A stretch of 46,519 nucleotides of DNA. Origin: Lactifluus volemus. Lineage: Eukaryota; Basidiomycota; Agaricomycetes; Russulales; Russulaceae. Under the pieces are notes generated by a model. It had not been told where the DNA came from, searched no databases, and was given only the letters and a program-made list of their open reading frames with translations. Positions 24,001 through 35,285 of this stretch are shown here, one piece after another; the first letter of the stretch is position 1; each line of letters begins with the position of its first letter. Where the stretch lies: NCBI GenBank assembly GCA_022376515.1, contig WTXI01000284.1, positions 1 to 46,519 on the forward strand, in the 5' to 3' direction. The translations under genes were made by a program, and so were the position numbers.

Positions 24001-26360
24001 GGTCGTCGGGTTTATCAATGGGGGCATGCCGTCGTAGAGCAAGTAAAGAATCCAGGGAGAGCGGTTCGATCGCGGCAAAAAGCTGTCCCATGACAGATCG
24101 AAATAGAATCTGTGCTTTATGCGGTTTGAAGTACTGCTTGAGAACTTCCTCGTATAACTCGTCCAACGGATCTTGTGCGTTGCAATCTCGAGAGTATCCC
24201 AGCAGGTGCTGTATACACTCTTCCTCGCTGAAGCCAAAACTAGCAGGGGGGCTATTTATGAATCCGCACGCAATGGCTGCCCATTGAAACGAGCCTTGTG
24301 CCGCCTTCGCTAGTTTGTCACCATGCTCTTTGAACATCTTCGGAGGGAGCTGCTTCTTAAGATATATGGTAATATCTCGCTCCGTCTTGGAAGCCAGGTT
24401 GGGGTCATTCATGTAGATAGTGTCAATAGATGACGCATTGTCGAACGCAGATTCGATCCCATCCTCCGGCCTCGAGGTGATTAGGACGCGGAATTCTGAT
24501 GGGAGGTCGGCCAGATGCTGTGCGAGAAACGTGTGTAAGCCAACTTTGCCAGTTGCGTCCCCACTCTCATCCAGGGCATCGACGATGATTAGAACTGGAC
24601 CAGAAAGTGCCAGGTTCTTGAGTGGCTCGAGAAGGAGACGCACAAAAAGTGTACGATAATCTCGGGTAGCACGAAGAGACGATTTATCCTTGATAACCCT
24701 CCCGAGCGCGTGTTTGAACGCAGGATGGATATCGGAGAGATCCCGAGCAAGTGTCGTGAAAAGTTGATAGGTCTCATCCTTGGAACCCTCCCTCCGCAGA
24801 AAAGCGAAGTAAGAGGCGAGGCACCTGTCATCGAACCGACGTGCAACTTCATGCGCTATCGAGGACTTTCCTGTCCCTGCCTGGCCAAGGAGAACGAGCC
24901 CACAATTAGATCTTGGATTCTCAATCCACTTGACGATGTGATCCAGAAAGTCTTCGCGTGTGCCCTCGAGACAGCGCTTCTCATCGCCAAATTTCCAGCC
25001 TCCTTTATAAGGCAATTCGCTGATTTTTGCGTCCAATTCTGTGTGTTCCTTGTCAGAGTGATGATCCCACGATCCTGTGACTATCTGAATAACTCACGAA
25101 CTTCTAGCACAGCAACCCCAGTACTGACAGCTGTATATGCAAGGAAATAGTCTCGTTGTCGGACGAGGTCGGTGCGGAATTGTTGGACTTTTTCATCAAC
25201 TTGGCCGACCACCTTCTTTAAAATCCGCTTTCCTGTGTAAATCACATATATATATTGATTCCGGATCGACCAAGGAGAGGAGTCAATACAACGTACCGAC
25301 TTGCACATCTTCCGCATACGACCTAATAAATCTGGCACATTCGGAGACACATTCGAGCATCTCCTCGAGGATTGTTGCCTGCTTAGACTCTGGGTTTATG
25401 TTTCTCAGAGTGTCGGCCTCCTCTGCAAATTCGAAGGCACCACGAATCGTCTTAAGTAATGCTTCGACACTCTCATCACACTGGACCTGCTGTAGCAAAT
25501 TCTGGCGGTAAGGTTAAAAAATAACATTCCATGTACTTAGAAAAGACAAGGAGACGCACCTCGGGGACCTTTGAGAGCAGGCTCCATGCTAGCTTTGCAT
25601 AAGGGTTCAGCTGCAGAGCGGAAGTCATTTCAGCAAAGGGTTGGGGAAAAAGAGATTGGGCATACTGCTGCAATTGGAGTGACGGCATCCATCACCAACT
25701 TGATGATTTTAACCGCACTTTTCCATGCTTCTATCGTATTGATCGCTTTGATAGCTTCCTCAGCGCTCTGGAGGGTGGCTGCAGTAGCTGATGCTGTGAT
25801 CATCAGGGTAAGTGTGGTGGGCTCTGTTGGAGGTCCAGTATCATTATCAGCACTGAAAACAATATCAAGTTCTACATGTAAGATGCTCAGCTTGACGGAT
25901 AAGTAAAAATTCTGAGGACTAGACGAACCGTGTCGAGGTTCACATACTACCGTCTGCTTTCCAACAAGGATGTCCGTCCCCATAGTCTTTTTCGCATAAA
26001 GCGATACTGTGATATGGGAGAGTGATTGTATAGCACTGCAGGAGTGTCAATTACCGAGAGAAAAAAATATACAGAATTTCCTACAACTCGTTGACATCCT
26101 CTTTCCATTCCGCACATTTGGCTACGCCCCGCACAGATTTTGATCGCCATGTTCTCTCCCCATAGGTCACAGTAGCAAAAAATCGCCTTTCTTTTCCAAG
26201 GAGGGTACCGACACGGGGTAAGTTGCGAGCTCTGAGAACTGGCAGGAGAAAAGGATTTAGCACTTATCGAAGCGAGATGATAAAGAAACATACTGGTGAC
26301 CTGTAGTGGGTGAAATATCTGTCGGATTTCGCTGGTCTGAGGACGACTGATGGACCCCAT
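21090..26360 (-). CDS. NLR-type protein A: C2-like, helical, NACHT, WD40 repeats
   Basis: STAND NTPase of the HET-E-like class. Nine exons join in frame to 1604 aa: 26360-26294, 26238-26085, 26035-25929, 25871-25666, 25610-25560, 25501-25297, 25232-25098, 25038-23504, 23444-21090. The N-terminus has a C2-like fold (LQVTILRARNLPRVGTLLGK, HITVSLYAKKTMGTDILVGK). A helical region common to basidiomycete NACHT proteins follows (AWKSAVKIIK, LNPYAKLAWSLLSKVPE, LEEMLECVSECARFIRSYAED). The NACHT domain has Walker A GQAGTGKSS and Walker B VLIIVDALDES, then RVLITSRPE as sensor 1. Fourteen WD40 units and a decayed fifteenth follow, then a conserved tail (DGWMRG, LLLWIPLIHRPYF, WATVYD). Function is inferred: ligand sensing by WD40, NTP-driven oligomerisation, a defence or incompatibility response. 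An in-frame ATG at 26447 is an alternative start. Confidence 0.9.
21390..23218 (-). repeat. WD40 repeat array of NLR A (14 units plus a decayed one)
   Basis: Tandem units of about 41-45 codons with the shared frame VxSVAFSPDGxxIASASxDxTIxVWDAxTGE. The single coding exon has no intron in the array. Units 8, 9 and 10 begin with degenerate lead-ins (RQTDGIWSV, RQTHGIWSV). Neighbouring units here are nearly identical at the DNA level with a period of 123 bp (22011 versus 22134), so this part duplicated recently. Unit 5 has lost the WD pair (VRDITTG). Confidence 0.93.
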
Positions 26361-28483
26361 CCCGAAGTTTTCAGGACTTGGACTGTAGTGAAGATCAACG
26401 GCGGGGGACAGAGTGTGAGAGGGCTCTGCATACGAATGTGGAATCATCTAGGAGAGTGTTTGAGAGGTGTCCTTAGATTTGGTAGATCAAATCGAGGTAG
26501 GTAGGAGAGGGAAGGGTATGAGACTGGAGCAACCATATGGCACACTCCTTGGCGCTTTCCTTTATCGCTTATCATTCCTTTGCCACGCCCCTTCTCCGCT
26601 TCCGTCTTACCACCTGCGCCCTAATATCAGTTGTCGTATCCAACCTCTCCAATAGTTCCCATTCTATCTTTCTGTTTCCAATTCCCTATTCACTCACAAT
26701 TATCCTGCAATCCTGAGTGGCGATCTTCTACCGTCCTTCCCTACGTGTACCATAAGTAGACACTCATTTTTCTCCGTGTCGTCCCCGTCCCCGTGTTTGT
26801 TCTTTCGCTTTTCCCTGCCCTCCTTTTTCAGGCACCTCACTGTGTGCGTTATCTTGACCATGCCTCAAGGATCAAAGTCCAGTAGGATTCGGAGCTAGCA
26901 GAATGCGCACAAAAGTAATATCTGTGTGAAATTTTGTGAGTGAGTTGCCCTCAAGTTTCCCCTTGCTTCTTGTGAACGTTCCCTTCTTGACTTACTGTAG
27001 CCGCTGTGCATAATATTGATGTAGTCTATGTGCCAGTGACAATCTCAGAAAGTCCTTTCAGTGCTCTGAAGCTTACCACGACCACAATGCGTCCTGTTGA
27101 CCCCAGCCTCAAGTTAATGACCTCACTCCCCCCAGCCCTCCACGTTAACCATGAGTGGGCGTATGCCGCCAAGAATGAAGTTTGATGAAAGCCCAAGCTG
27201 CATTCCGAATGCGGTACTCACTTGTTATAGTGCCCCAACCTCGGGCGCGCAAGAACCTTTGCTATTCTCACGCCAAATTGTCACCAAAGTATCGCGATCA
27301 CTATATTCCCATCCTAATCTTGGCCTCTGCAACGGAACGCCGCAGACCCAGGAAACTCGTGAAGTGCCGTGAAGATGCCGGCGATAGGTTGTACAATGTA
27401 CGAGGATGTGACATATCTTGAGCGCGCCCTCCCAAAGCCATCATGTATCAAGTGTTCTTTTTCGGGGCACTGTTGTATGGTTCGTTAGATCTGCAGATAA
27501 AATGTCACCTCTAATGAGATTCAGCGTTAGTATTGGTGGATAGATGCCGCTATGAGATTTCAGGGAAAGCGTAATTGCTTCGCCGGAAAGAGGTGGGCAT
27601 GTGACAGTCTATCATATGGCGGCCCCCTTACAGACCGCCGCAGGAACATCACTAACTGATGGCATAGACTTCAATGCATGATGAATGGACCCCCTCGAGT
27701 TCCTGACGACGTACCTCTTGACCCCTTCGACTTTTATCGAATCGGTTTGCACTGATGACAGTGGTACCTGGGAGGATGCTTGAGGCACGTGGAGATGTTG
27801 AAACGTTCAATTAAATGGCGACCTTCATGGTTTAGTCGATTAAATATTGGCAGGAGTGTAAAGGGTAAACCACGCTTCAAACTTTTTCTTAATTTCAACT
27901 ACAGTAATGACACAGGAAAACTGAACGGTACTGTACTTATGACCATATACTTTCATGACTAGTACGCCCTCAGGCTCGGTCATCGATTCTCACCCACTTC
28001 GCACGTCTACTGAAATGGAAATTCATAAAGGACAACCTGACGTATAACACAAGTCCAGAAACGAAACAAGAAGAGAAAATATACTCCGCTAAAGTTGGGA
28101 TTCCTCAGAGGGGTACCAGTCCTACGCTGAGGTCTGTTGCGGCGCCCCGCTCGCCCCTTGACTTTCCTGATTCGGATACGGTGTGGCGCTGACTTAGCGC
28201 TCATGTGCTACAGTATTATCATGTTCACGCGTTCTACAACGAGAATTCTCTTTCTTTCCTGCCTTCACTCCTCTACCTTGGAATATCCGCAGCAGATGAT
28301 GAGTCTCGTTTTCACCCTACTACTGTACTAAAAAGGTGAGGGAGTGAGGGAGGTAACCTTGCCTGTTGCTCGAGAGGACGCTGGCACACGCGTGAGCGAC
28401 ACTAGATTACCCGAACGGCTAGTCTCGCAATTTGGATGAAAATAAAATACGGAGCATATAAGTGGTCCTAGATTATCTGTGAA
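26361..28483. other. Upstream region of NLR A, no complete gene
   Basis: No gene I can support. C/T-rich stretches around 26570-26830 suit a promoter or leader of NLR A. The segment 27400-27530 resembles 44325-44435 upstream of NLR C, with shared words such as TTTTTCGGGG, GTTAGATC and AATGAGATTC. A 33-bp stretch near 28053-28085 resembles the first exon of the TRM2-like gene. No tRNA, terminal repeats or transposase-like frame were seen. Confidence 0.45.
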
Positions 28484-28690
28484 TTTGAACTGTAGACCAA
28501 TTTGATCCGTGCACAAAGTTTTTAAGATCAAGTTAAGTTTCATGCTTTCCGGCAATCCAGACCGTGTCAGTTCTATGAAAACACGGACGGTGAATGTGGG
28601 GAATCAACAAAAGTAGTTCACCTCCCCAAACATCCAACCATCGCTATCATTCGGAAACGTATTCATAAGATCGACCTTTTCAACATACTC
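28484..28690 (-). pseudogene. Relic of an NLR C-terminal module
   Basis: Read on the minus strand, the segment starts VEKVDLMNTFPNDSDGWMFGEVN, clearly matching the tail of NLR B (IEKVDFMNKFSINGDGWMRGEEN). It then hits an in-frame TGA and drifts out of frame. The DNA still follows the family to the end (ATGAAACTTAACTTGATC..., then the GGTCTACAG segment). The intact tail of NLR B lies about 100 bp away at 28792 onward, so this is a partial duplicate or the last piece of a lost gene. No NACHT or WD40 sequence accompanies it. Confidence 0.75.
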
Positions 28691-28791
28691 TACAAAGGTC
28701 CCGATCTATGTGACCATTGACTGAGTCTGCTACGAGATAATTGACAATAGTCTGGTGACTAGACAGGAATATACGTCGCAAATAACTTTTT

Positions 28792-31700
28792 CTAATTCGA
28801 CCGATCGTGATTATAAACGGTAGCCCAATTCGATCCGTACACAAAGTTTGCCAAGTCAAGCCAAGTTTCGTGTTTGCCTCCAATCCAAAGAGTGTTAGCT
28901 CTCTGAAAAGAAGACTGGTGAAGGAGAGGAATCCACAAAAGAAGTTCGTTCTCTTCCCCACGCATCCAACCATCACCATTGATCGAAAACTTGTTCATAA
29001 AATCGACCTTCTCGATTCCTCCTGTTTTCACTTTCTCTACATGAACCATGGGATCTCGCGAGGCCGAGGTGACGGGCTCCCTATCCGGCGAGAAGGCAAC
29101 AGGGTCGATCGACTTGTATCCAACTGTTCGATCTCCTGCTCCAACATCCCACACGCGAACCGTGCAATCACTTGAAGCCGTGGCAATGCGCGTCCCATCC
29201 GGGGAGAACGCCACAGAGTTGAGGGCGTTCCTATGCCCAATAAATGGGCCCGCAACGACCTCTCCTGTTGAAGCGTCCCACACACGAACCATGCAATCGT
29301 GCGAGGCCGACGCGATGTGTTTCCCGTCTGGCGAGAACGCAACAGAGCTGACGACGGCATCGGCAGGTCCAATAAATGGGCCCGCTGCAAGATTCCCTGT
29401 TGTGACGTCCCACACGCGAATCGTGTGATCTCCCGAGGCCGAAGCAAGGCGCTGCCCATCTGGTGAAAATGAAACAGAACAGCTTAAGGATAAATCCGTT
29501 GGTCCCGTAAATGGGCCTGCTATGACCTCGCCTGTTGCAGCATCCCACACGCGGCACGTGGCATCTAGCGAAGCCGAAGCAATTCGCTGCCCGTCTGGTG
29601 AGAATGCAATACGCCAGACCGAATTGGAGTGTCCAGAAAATGGGCCGGCCACAAGCTTTCCGGTCGCAGCATCCCATACGCGAATCGTGCAATCTGCTGA
29701 GCCGGAGGCGATGAGCTTCCCGTCCGGCGAGAATGCAACGCAAAAGATCCAGAGAGTCTGTGGTGCAGTAAATGGGCCCGCTACAACCTCTCCTGTTGCA
29801 GAATCCCACACGCGAATTGTGCAATCTTCCGAGGCCGATGCGATGCGCTGTCCATCTGGTGAGAATGACACTGAATAGACCCGGCCAGTGTGTCCAGTAA
29901 ACGCGACGACCTTTCCTGTTGTGGCATCCCAGACGCGAATCGATTGGTCTAATGAGGCCGAGGCGATGCGCTGGCCATCTGGGGAGAATGTAACTTCGGA
30001 CACCAAATTGTTGTGTCCATTAAACGACTCTGTTACGAGATCTCCTGTCGTGGCAGCCCACACGCGAATCGTATGATCTTTCGAGGCGGAGGCGATGCGT
30101 TGATCATCCGGCGATATTGCAACAGAAACGATCCCTTGGGAGTGTCCAAGGAACGGGCCTGCTTCGATATCTCCTGTTGCGGCATCCCACACAAGTATTG
30201 TGCAATCTTCTGAAGCAGAGGCGATGCGCTTCCCATCCGATGAGAATCTCACAGAGTTGACGTGATTTGCGTGTCCAATAAACGGGCCCGCGACAGCCTC
30301 TCCTGTTGCAGAATCCCACAGGCGAATCGTGCAATCTTTTGAGGCCGAAGCGAGGCGCAGCCCATCCGGGGAGATAGCAACAGAAAGGACCTTATCGCGG
30401 TGCCCAGTAAATGGGCTCCCTACAACCTCGCCTGTGGCGGCATCCCACACGCGAATCGTTTCATCGTCTGACGCCGAGGCAATCCACTTCCCGTCCGGCG
30501 AAAGTTCAAGAGAGTTGATGGGAAGTGTGTGTCCAGTAAACGGGCCCACAACAACCTCGCCTGTTGCTGCATCCCAAACGAGAATCGTGCAATCATTTGA
30601 AGCAGAGGCAATGCGCTTCCCGTCCGGTGAGAACGCAACACAGTTGACCGAATCGGTGTGTCCAATAAATGGGCCTGCCACCACCTCTCCCGTTGTCGCA
30701 TCCCACACCCGGATCGTGTGATCTCGTGAGGCAGAGCAAATGTGCTGACCACCCGGCGAAAATGCAACAGAAAGGACCGCATCGGTGTGTCCAGTCAATG
30801 GGCCCGCTACTAGCTCCCCCGTTGTTGCATCCCAAACCCGAATTGTGCGATCTTCTGAGCCAGAAGCAACGTGCTCCCCATCTGGGGAGAATGCAACAAC
30901 GAATAGTGGTTCATTGTGTGCATCGATCGTCATTTGAAGTGCAGGCCATTGGGACAACTGCCCGCGTTCCAAGGTTAGTGTCCGAGGAAATAGGTGACTG
31001 TATCGATTGAAGATGTGGGAAGAGCTTGGTGTGAAAGGGAGTGCCGAGATATAGATATGCGGAGCGCTCCTCGCCATCGCCATCCCAAAATACCGCACAA
31101 ACGAGGTCCCATCGGTCACCAATTCCAACAGATTCTGCACCTCCGTTTCGGAAGCCTGTTGCAATTTCACACATCAATCACTACATGTCATATCATACAA
31201 TAGCATATACGGACCTTTACCTGGCCGGACAGCAGCCAGGTCTTCAGAGATGACAGTGCTGATAAGGTGAAGCGCAAACTACTCTTGACGCTAAGCAGTT
31301 CCAGCCAAAACAGGAACTTGGTCTCGAACAGAGATTGAAGTTTCACGAAGAGATCGCGTTCGAAAGGAACATGTTCCAAATGGTCGTCCCAGAAAACACA
31401 GGCATAAGATAGTGCAGGTGGAACGTGTTTAGCAATTCGGGCCTCGATATCTGGGACGTCACTGTTCGCGAGATACGATGACTCGAGTTCACAAATGTTG
31501 AATTTGAGCTTGTCGAGCATTAAACCAACGCAGGAATGTGCCAACTGCTGGTGGGCATCACCAAGGTCGATATAGAAGACATTGCTATTCTTGCTGACCA
31601 GAAAGTCTCGGAATGACGTATGGAGAGGAACGATGGGACCTGTTTGAGATGACAACGTCACGTTACTCAACAACGAGCCAAGGAGATGAAGAATTTCAAG

Positions 31701-34094
31701 AATAAGAGCCGGATCGGAATCCTCGGGGTCATCAACGGGAGCATGCCGTCGCAGGGCAAGCAGAGAATGTATGGAGAGGGGTTCGATCGCGGCCAAAAGC
31801 TGTCCCATGATAGATCGAAATAGTATCTGTGCTTCAACGGATTTGAAGTACTGAGTAAGGACTTCTTCGTATAAGCCATCCAACACGCCTTCTCCATCAC
31901 GGCCGCGGGAGTGTCCCAGCAGGCGTTGTACTCGCTTCTTCATACCGAGACCAAGACTGGCAGGGCCAGTTATGAACCCAGACGCAACGGCAGCCCACTG
32001 GAAGAGGCCTTCTGATGCCTTGGCTAATTCGACGCCATAGGCGTTGAATACGTCCGGATCGAGCACATTCTGAATATACGTGCGAATATCTTCCTCCGTC
32101 TTTGTGGCCAGATTGGAGTCATCCATGTAGAGCGTGTCAATAGACGATGCTTTGGCGAACGCAGATTCGATACTACCCTCTGGCCTTGAGGTGATAAGCA
32201 CACGGAATTCGGATGGGAGGTCGACAAGACGCTGAGAAAGAAATGTGTGTAGTCCAACTTTGCCGATTGAATCCCCACTCTCATCCAATCCATCGACGAC
32301 GATAAGGATCGGACCAGGGATTGCCAGGTCCTTGAGCGGTTCGAGAAGGAGAACTTCGAAAAGCGTGCGATAGTCTCGGGTACCACGAAGGGACGATTTA
32401 TCCTTGATGGCCCTCCCAAGTGCGTGTTTGAATGCAGGATAGCGATCGGAGAGATCGCGGGCAAGAGTCGTGAAAAGTTGATAAGCTTCCTCTTTGGAAC
32501 CCTCCTTCCGCAGAAAGGTAATGTAAGAGCCGAGACATTTGTCGTCGAATCGACGTGCGATTTCATGGGCTATCGAAGATTTCCCTGTGCCTGCCTGGCC
32601 GAGTAGGACGAGGCCACGATTAGATTTCGGATTCTCGATCCATTTGACAATATGATCCAAGAAATCTTCTCGTGTTCCCGGAAGACAGCGCTTCTGATCG
32701 CCAAATCGCCACCCTCCCTTGTAAGGTAATTCTCTGATTATTGAACCCAATTCTAGGTGTTTCTTGTAAGACTGACAAGTCAACTACGCTGTGACTGTGG
32801 CATTTACTCACCGGCTTCTAGCACGGCAACTTCCGTGGTCACTGCAGCACGAGCGAGGAAGCTATCTCGTAGTCGGACAAGGTTGGTGCGGAATTGTTCG
32901 ATTTTGGCATCAACTTGTGGCCCTTGGCCAACCATATTCTTCAGTACCCGCTTTCCTGCAAACCATATTTATTAAAAATGAAAGATCAACGGAGAGCCAA
33001 AGACAACGTACCAACTTGCACATCCTCCGCATATGATTTTATAAACTTGGCGGATTCAGAGACACACTCTAGCATCTCCTCGAGGATTTTTGCTTGCCTA
33101 GACTCTGGCTTGATGCTTCTAAAACTGTCGGCTTCTTCCGCAAATTCGAAGGCATCTCGTATCGTCTCGAGAAGAGCTTCGACATTCTCGTCACGCTGAA
33201 CGAGCTGAAGCAAAGTCTGGCAGCAAGATGACCAAAAAAAAGAGTAAATGCCCCGCATGCTTGACAAGGCAAGGAGACGCACCTCTGGAATCTTTGAGAG
33301 CAGACCCCATGCTAGACTTGCATAAGGGTTCAGCTACAATGCGCAAGTTAGTTTGGCGAAGAATGAACAAAAACGATATTGAGGTTACCCCTGCGATTGG
33401 AGTGACGGTATCCATGACCCGCTTGAGAATATTGACCGCACTTTTCCATGTATTTAACGTATTAATAGCATTAAAAGCTTCCTCGGCGCAGTGGAGAATA
33501 CTATTCGCATCGGCTGACATGATGATCGAAAGGGTGAGTGTGGCGGCCTTCGTTGGAGGTGTAGTATCTCCTTCTACACCGCCGAAAACGAGTTCAAGCT
33601 CTACACGTAGAGCGCTCAGCCAGACGAGTAAAAATTTCAATTGAAGAACTAAACGAACCCTGTCGACTCGGAGGTTCACACACTATCGTCTGCTTTCCAA
33701 CGAGGATGTCTTTCCCCATAGTCTTTTTCGCATAAAGAGATACAGTAATGCGGGAAAGTGGCCGTACAGCACTGCGGGAGAAGTCAGATCTCTGTGTGTA
33801 GGAAAAAATGGGAGATTTTGCTTACAATGCTTCGACGTCCTCGTTCCATTCCGCGCATTGCGCCACGCTCCGCACAGATCGCGACCGCCATGTCCTTTCC
33901 CCGTCGGTCACGGTAGCAAAAAAACGTCTTTCCTTTCCAAAGAGGGCACCGAGATGGGGGAGGTTCCACGCTCTAAGGACTAGAAAAAGAGAAAAAGACT
34001 CAGTGGTCATCGGGGCGAGGTAATAAAGAACCATACTGGTCACCTGTAGTGGGTGCAACTGTCGGGTTTCCATCTGTTGGTGACTGGTAGACAT
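28792..34094 (-). CDS. NLR-type protein B: C2-like, helical, NACHT, WD40 repeats
   Basis: Paralog of NLR A with the same nine-exon plan; exons sum to a 1612-aa frame: 34094-34037, 33979-33826, 33771-33659, 33600-33389, 33333-33283, 33216-33012, 32955-32812, 32752-31215, 31155-28792. C2-like part: LQVTILRAWNLPHLGALFGK and SRITVSLYAKKTMGKDILVGK. Helical part: CAEEAFNAINTLNTWKSAV, LNPYASLAWGLLSKIPE, MLECVSESAKFIKSYAED. NACHT: GQAGTGKSS and ILIVVDGLDES. Fourteen WD40 units follow, then the tail DGWMRGEENELLLWIPLLH. It differs from A by a 9-nt longer exon 7 (QGPQVDAKIEQ) and many blade substitutions. The start at 34094 was chosen because MSTSHQQMET leads straight into the C2-like strand; an in-frame ATG at 34145 also exists. 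Confidence 0.9.
29080..30935 (-). repeat. WD40 repeat array of NLR B (14 units plus a decayed one)
   Basis: Same 41-45 codon unit as in A, in one exon. Variation concentrates in the lead-in (TGHTDAVLSV, IGHANHVNSV, TAPQTLWIFCV, TGPTDLSLSCSV) and in the two residues before the conserved Asp of SxDxT (SEDRT, SNDCT, SLDQS, SHDCM). The core SPDG..IASAS and WDAATGE stay fixed. The fifteenth unit (SIDPVAFSPDREPVTSASRDPMV) lacks the WD pair. Confidence 0.93.
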
Positions 34095-35285
34095 AGGTAT
34101 CAGTAGAGGCGAGGGAAGGTGAGGGAAGTTCTCTAAGGCAACCATGCCAGCGCTCCCGAGAACCTCAAAGAAAAGGAAGCCCAGGATGCCGGGGCTCCGA
34201 TGAAACTCAGCATCTGATCTCCAAAACCATCATATCAAAGCTGAGCGCAGAGCGCTGAGGCCTGATGCAGGCCTGATGCATCATGCATCAGGTCAGGCGT
34301 TGCGTGTCAACTTCTCGTGACACTCGATTGTTATTTTTGGAATCCAGCTGGTGATGCCGTCTGTACGATCGAACACCATTCAAAGTTTATTTTTAACTTA
34401 TTAGCTGAGATTAATTTCTATCAACCGGGATGCAGGATATATTTACTGAAATCCATATTTCACTGGGGATGAGGTCGATGGTGTGACTCTGCTCAATCCA
34501 GTCAGAGACACGTTCCTGATCCGAGTCGATGGCCGCCGTTCCTCCTTGCTTTGCAGACGGTGCATGCATTCATACTGGCCTGTAGTAAGCGCAGCCACAA
34601 GCTCAAAGTCGAAAACAATACGGTCTTCGTCTAGTACAATAATAGTAACGAACTACGCAAGATATTATTACGGTAAGAAGCTATCAAAAAAGGGATGCTG
34701 AATCGATTACATCTTTGAATTGGAAAAGACGTCGGCATTGGGGAGGAGGGAGGAAGGAGGGGGGTTGGCTACTGTCCGCAGCCGAGAAGTGATCAGTGCT
34801 CTGCATGCAGCGACGTCCGTGACAAAAAAAAAAGGATCAATACACTTTGCCTCCCCGTCGTGGCACTTTGGGAGGATAACAGTCCGAGCGGAGATCTAAG
34901 TTGATTGAACTCTAATTTCTCTCTTTTCTTAAAAAAAAAACTGCATTTGTATACCGCAAATGTAGCTATGACAAAGACGCAGTCCTAGGGGTACAGGAGT
35001 GGACATGCTGGGGCTGAACGTGATTGGAGTTTGGTGGTGTTACTTTATCTGCGGAGCAGGTGGCGGCTGCGGCTGCAGACGATGCATGGGCGCGTCCAAT
35101 CCCATCTTCGAGCCACTCACAGGCATAATGATTCCGATAATGTTGACATTCGCATGGTGTACTCGAAGCTCTCTGTTAATAAATCTGCTCAAAGGCTGCT
35201 TGCTGGTCAAACCAGAAGTTGTTTATGTTACATAATTTGAAAAATTGCAATATGATGTTGTCGGAGTCATAAACAAACTAACATT
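34095..35285. other. Gap between NLR B and the aminotransferase gene
   Basis: No gene seen. It must hold the promoters of both divergent genes. A short perfect inverted repeat lies at 34272-34292 (CCTGATGCAT, one base, ATGCATCAGG), with a partial direct copy just before it. A purine/G-rich stretch spans 34738-34766, and A-runs lie at 34823 and 34931. I do not see the upstream block shared by NLR A and C here. Confidence 0.45.
34272..34292. repeat. Short perfect inverted repeat
   Basis: CCTGATGCAT, a single C, then ATGCATCAGG. Two further CCTGATGCA words precede it at about 34254 and 34261, so the word occurs as direct and inverted copies within 45 bp. It could be a dimer-binding operator or a small hairpin. 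It lies about 180 bp upstream of the NLR B start. Confidence 0.5.

Noticed and set aside
26361..28480. Transposon that could have spread the NLR genes
   Set aside because: I found no terminal repeats, target duplications or transposase or reverse-transcriptase motifs in the gaps between the NLR genes.
34738..34766. G-rich stretch as a G-quadruplex
   Set aside because: Runs of three or more G are too few for a confident four-tract structure.
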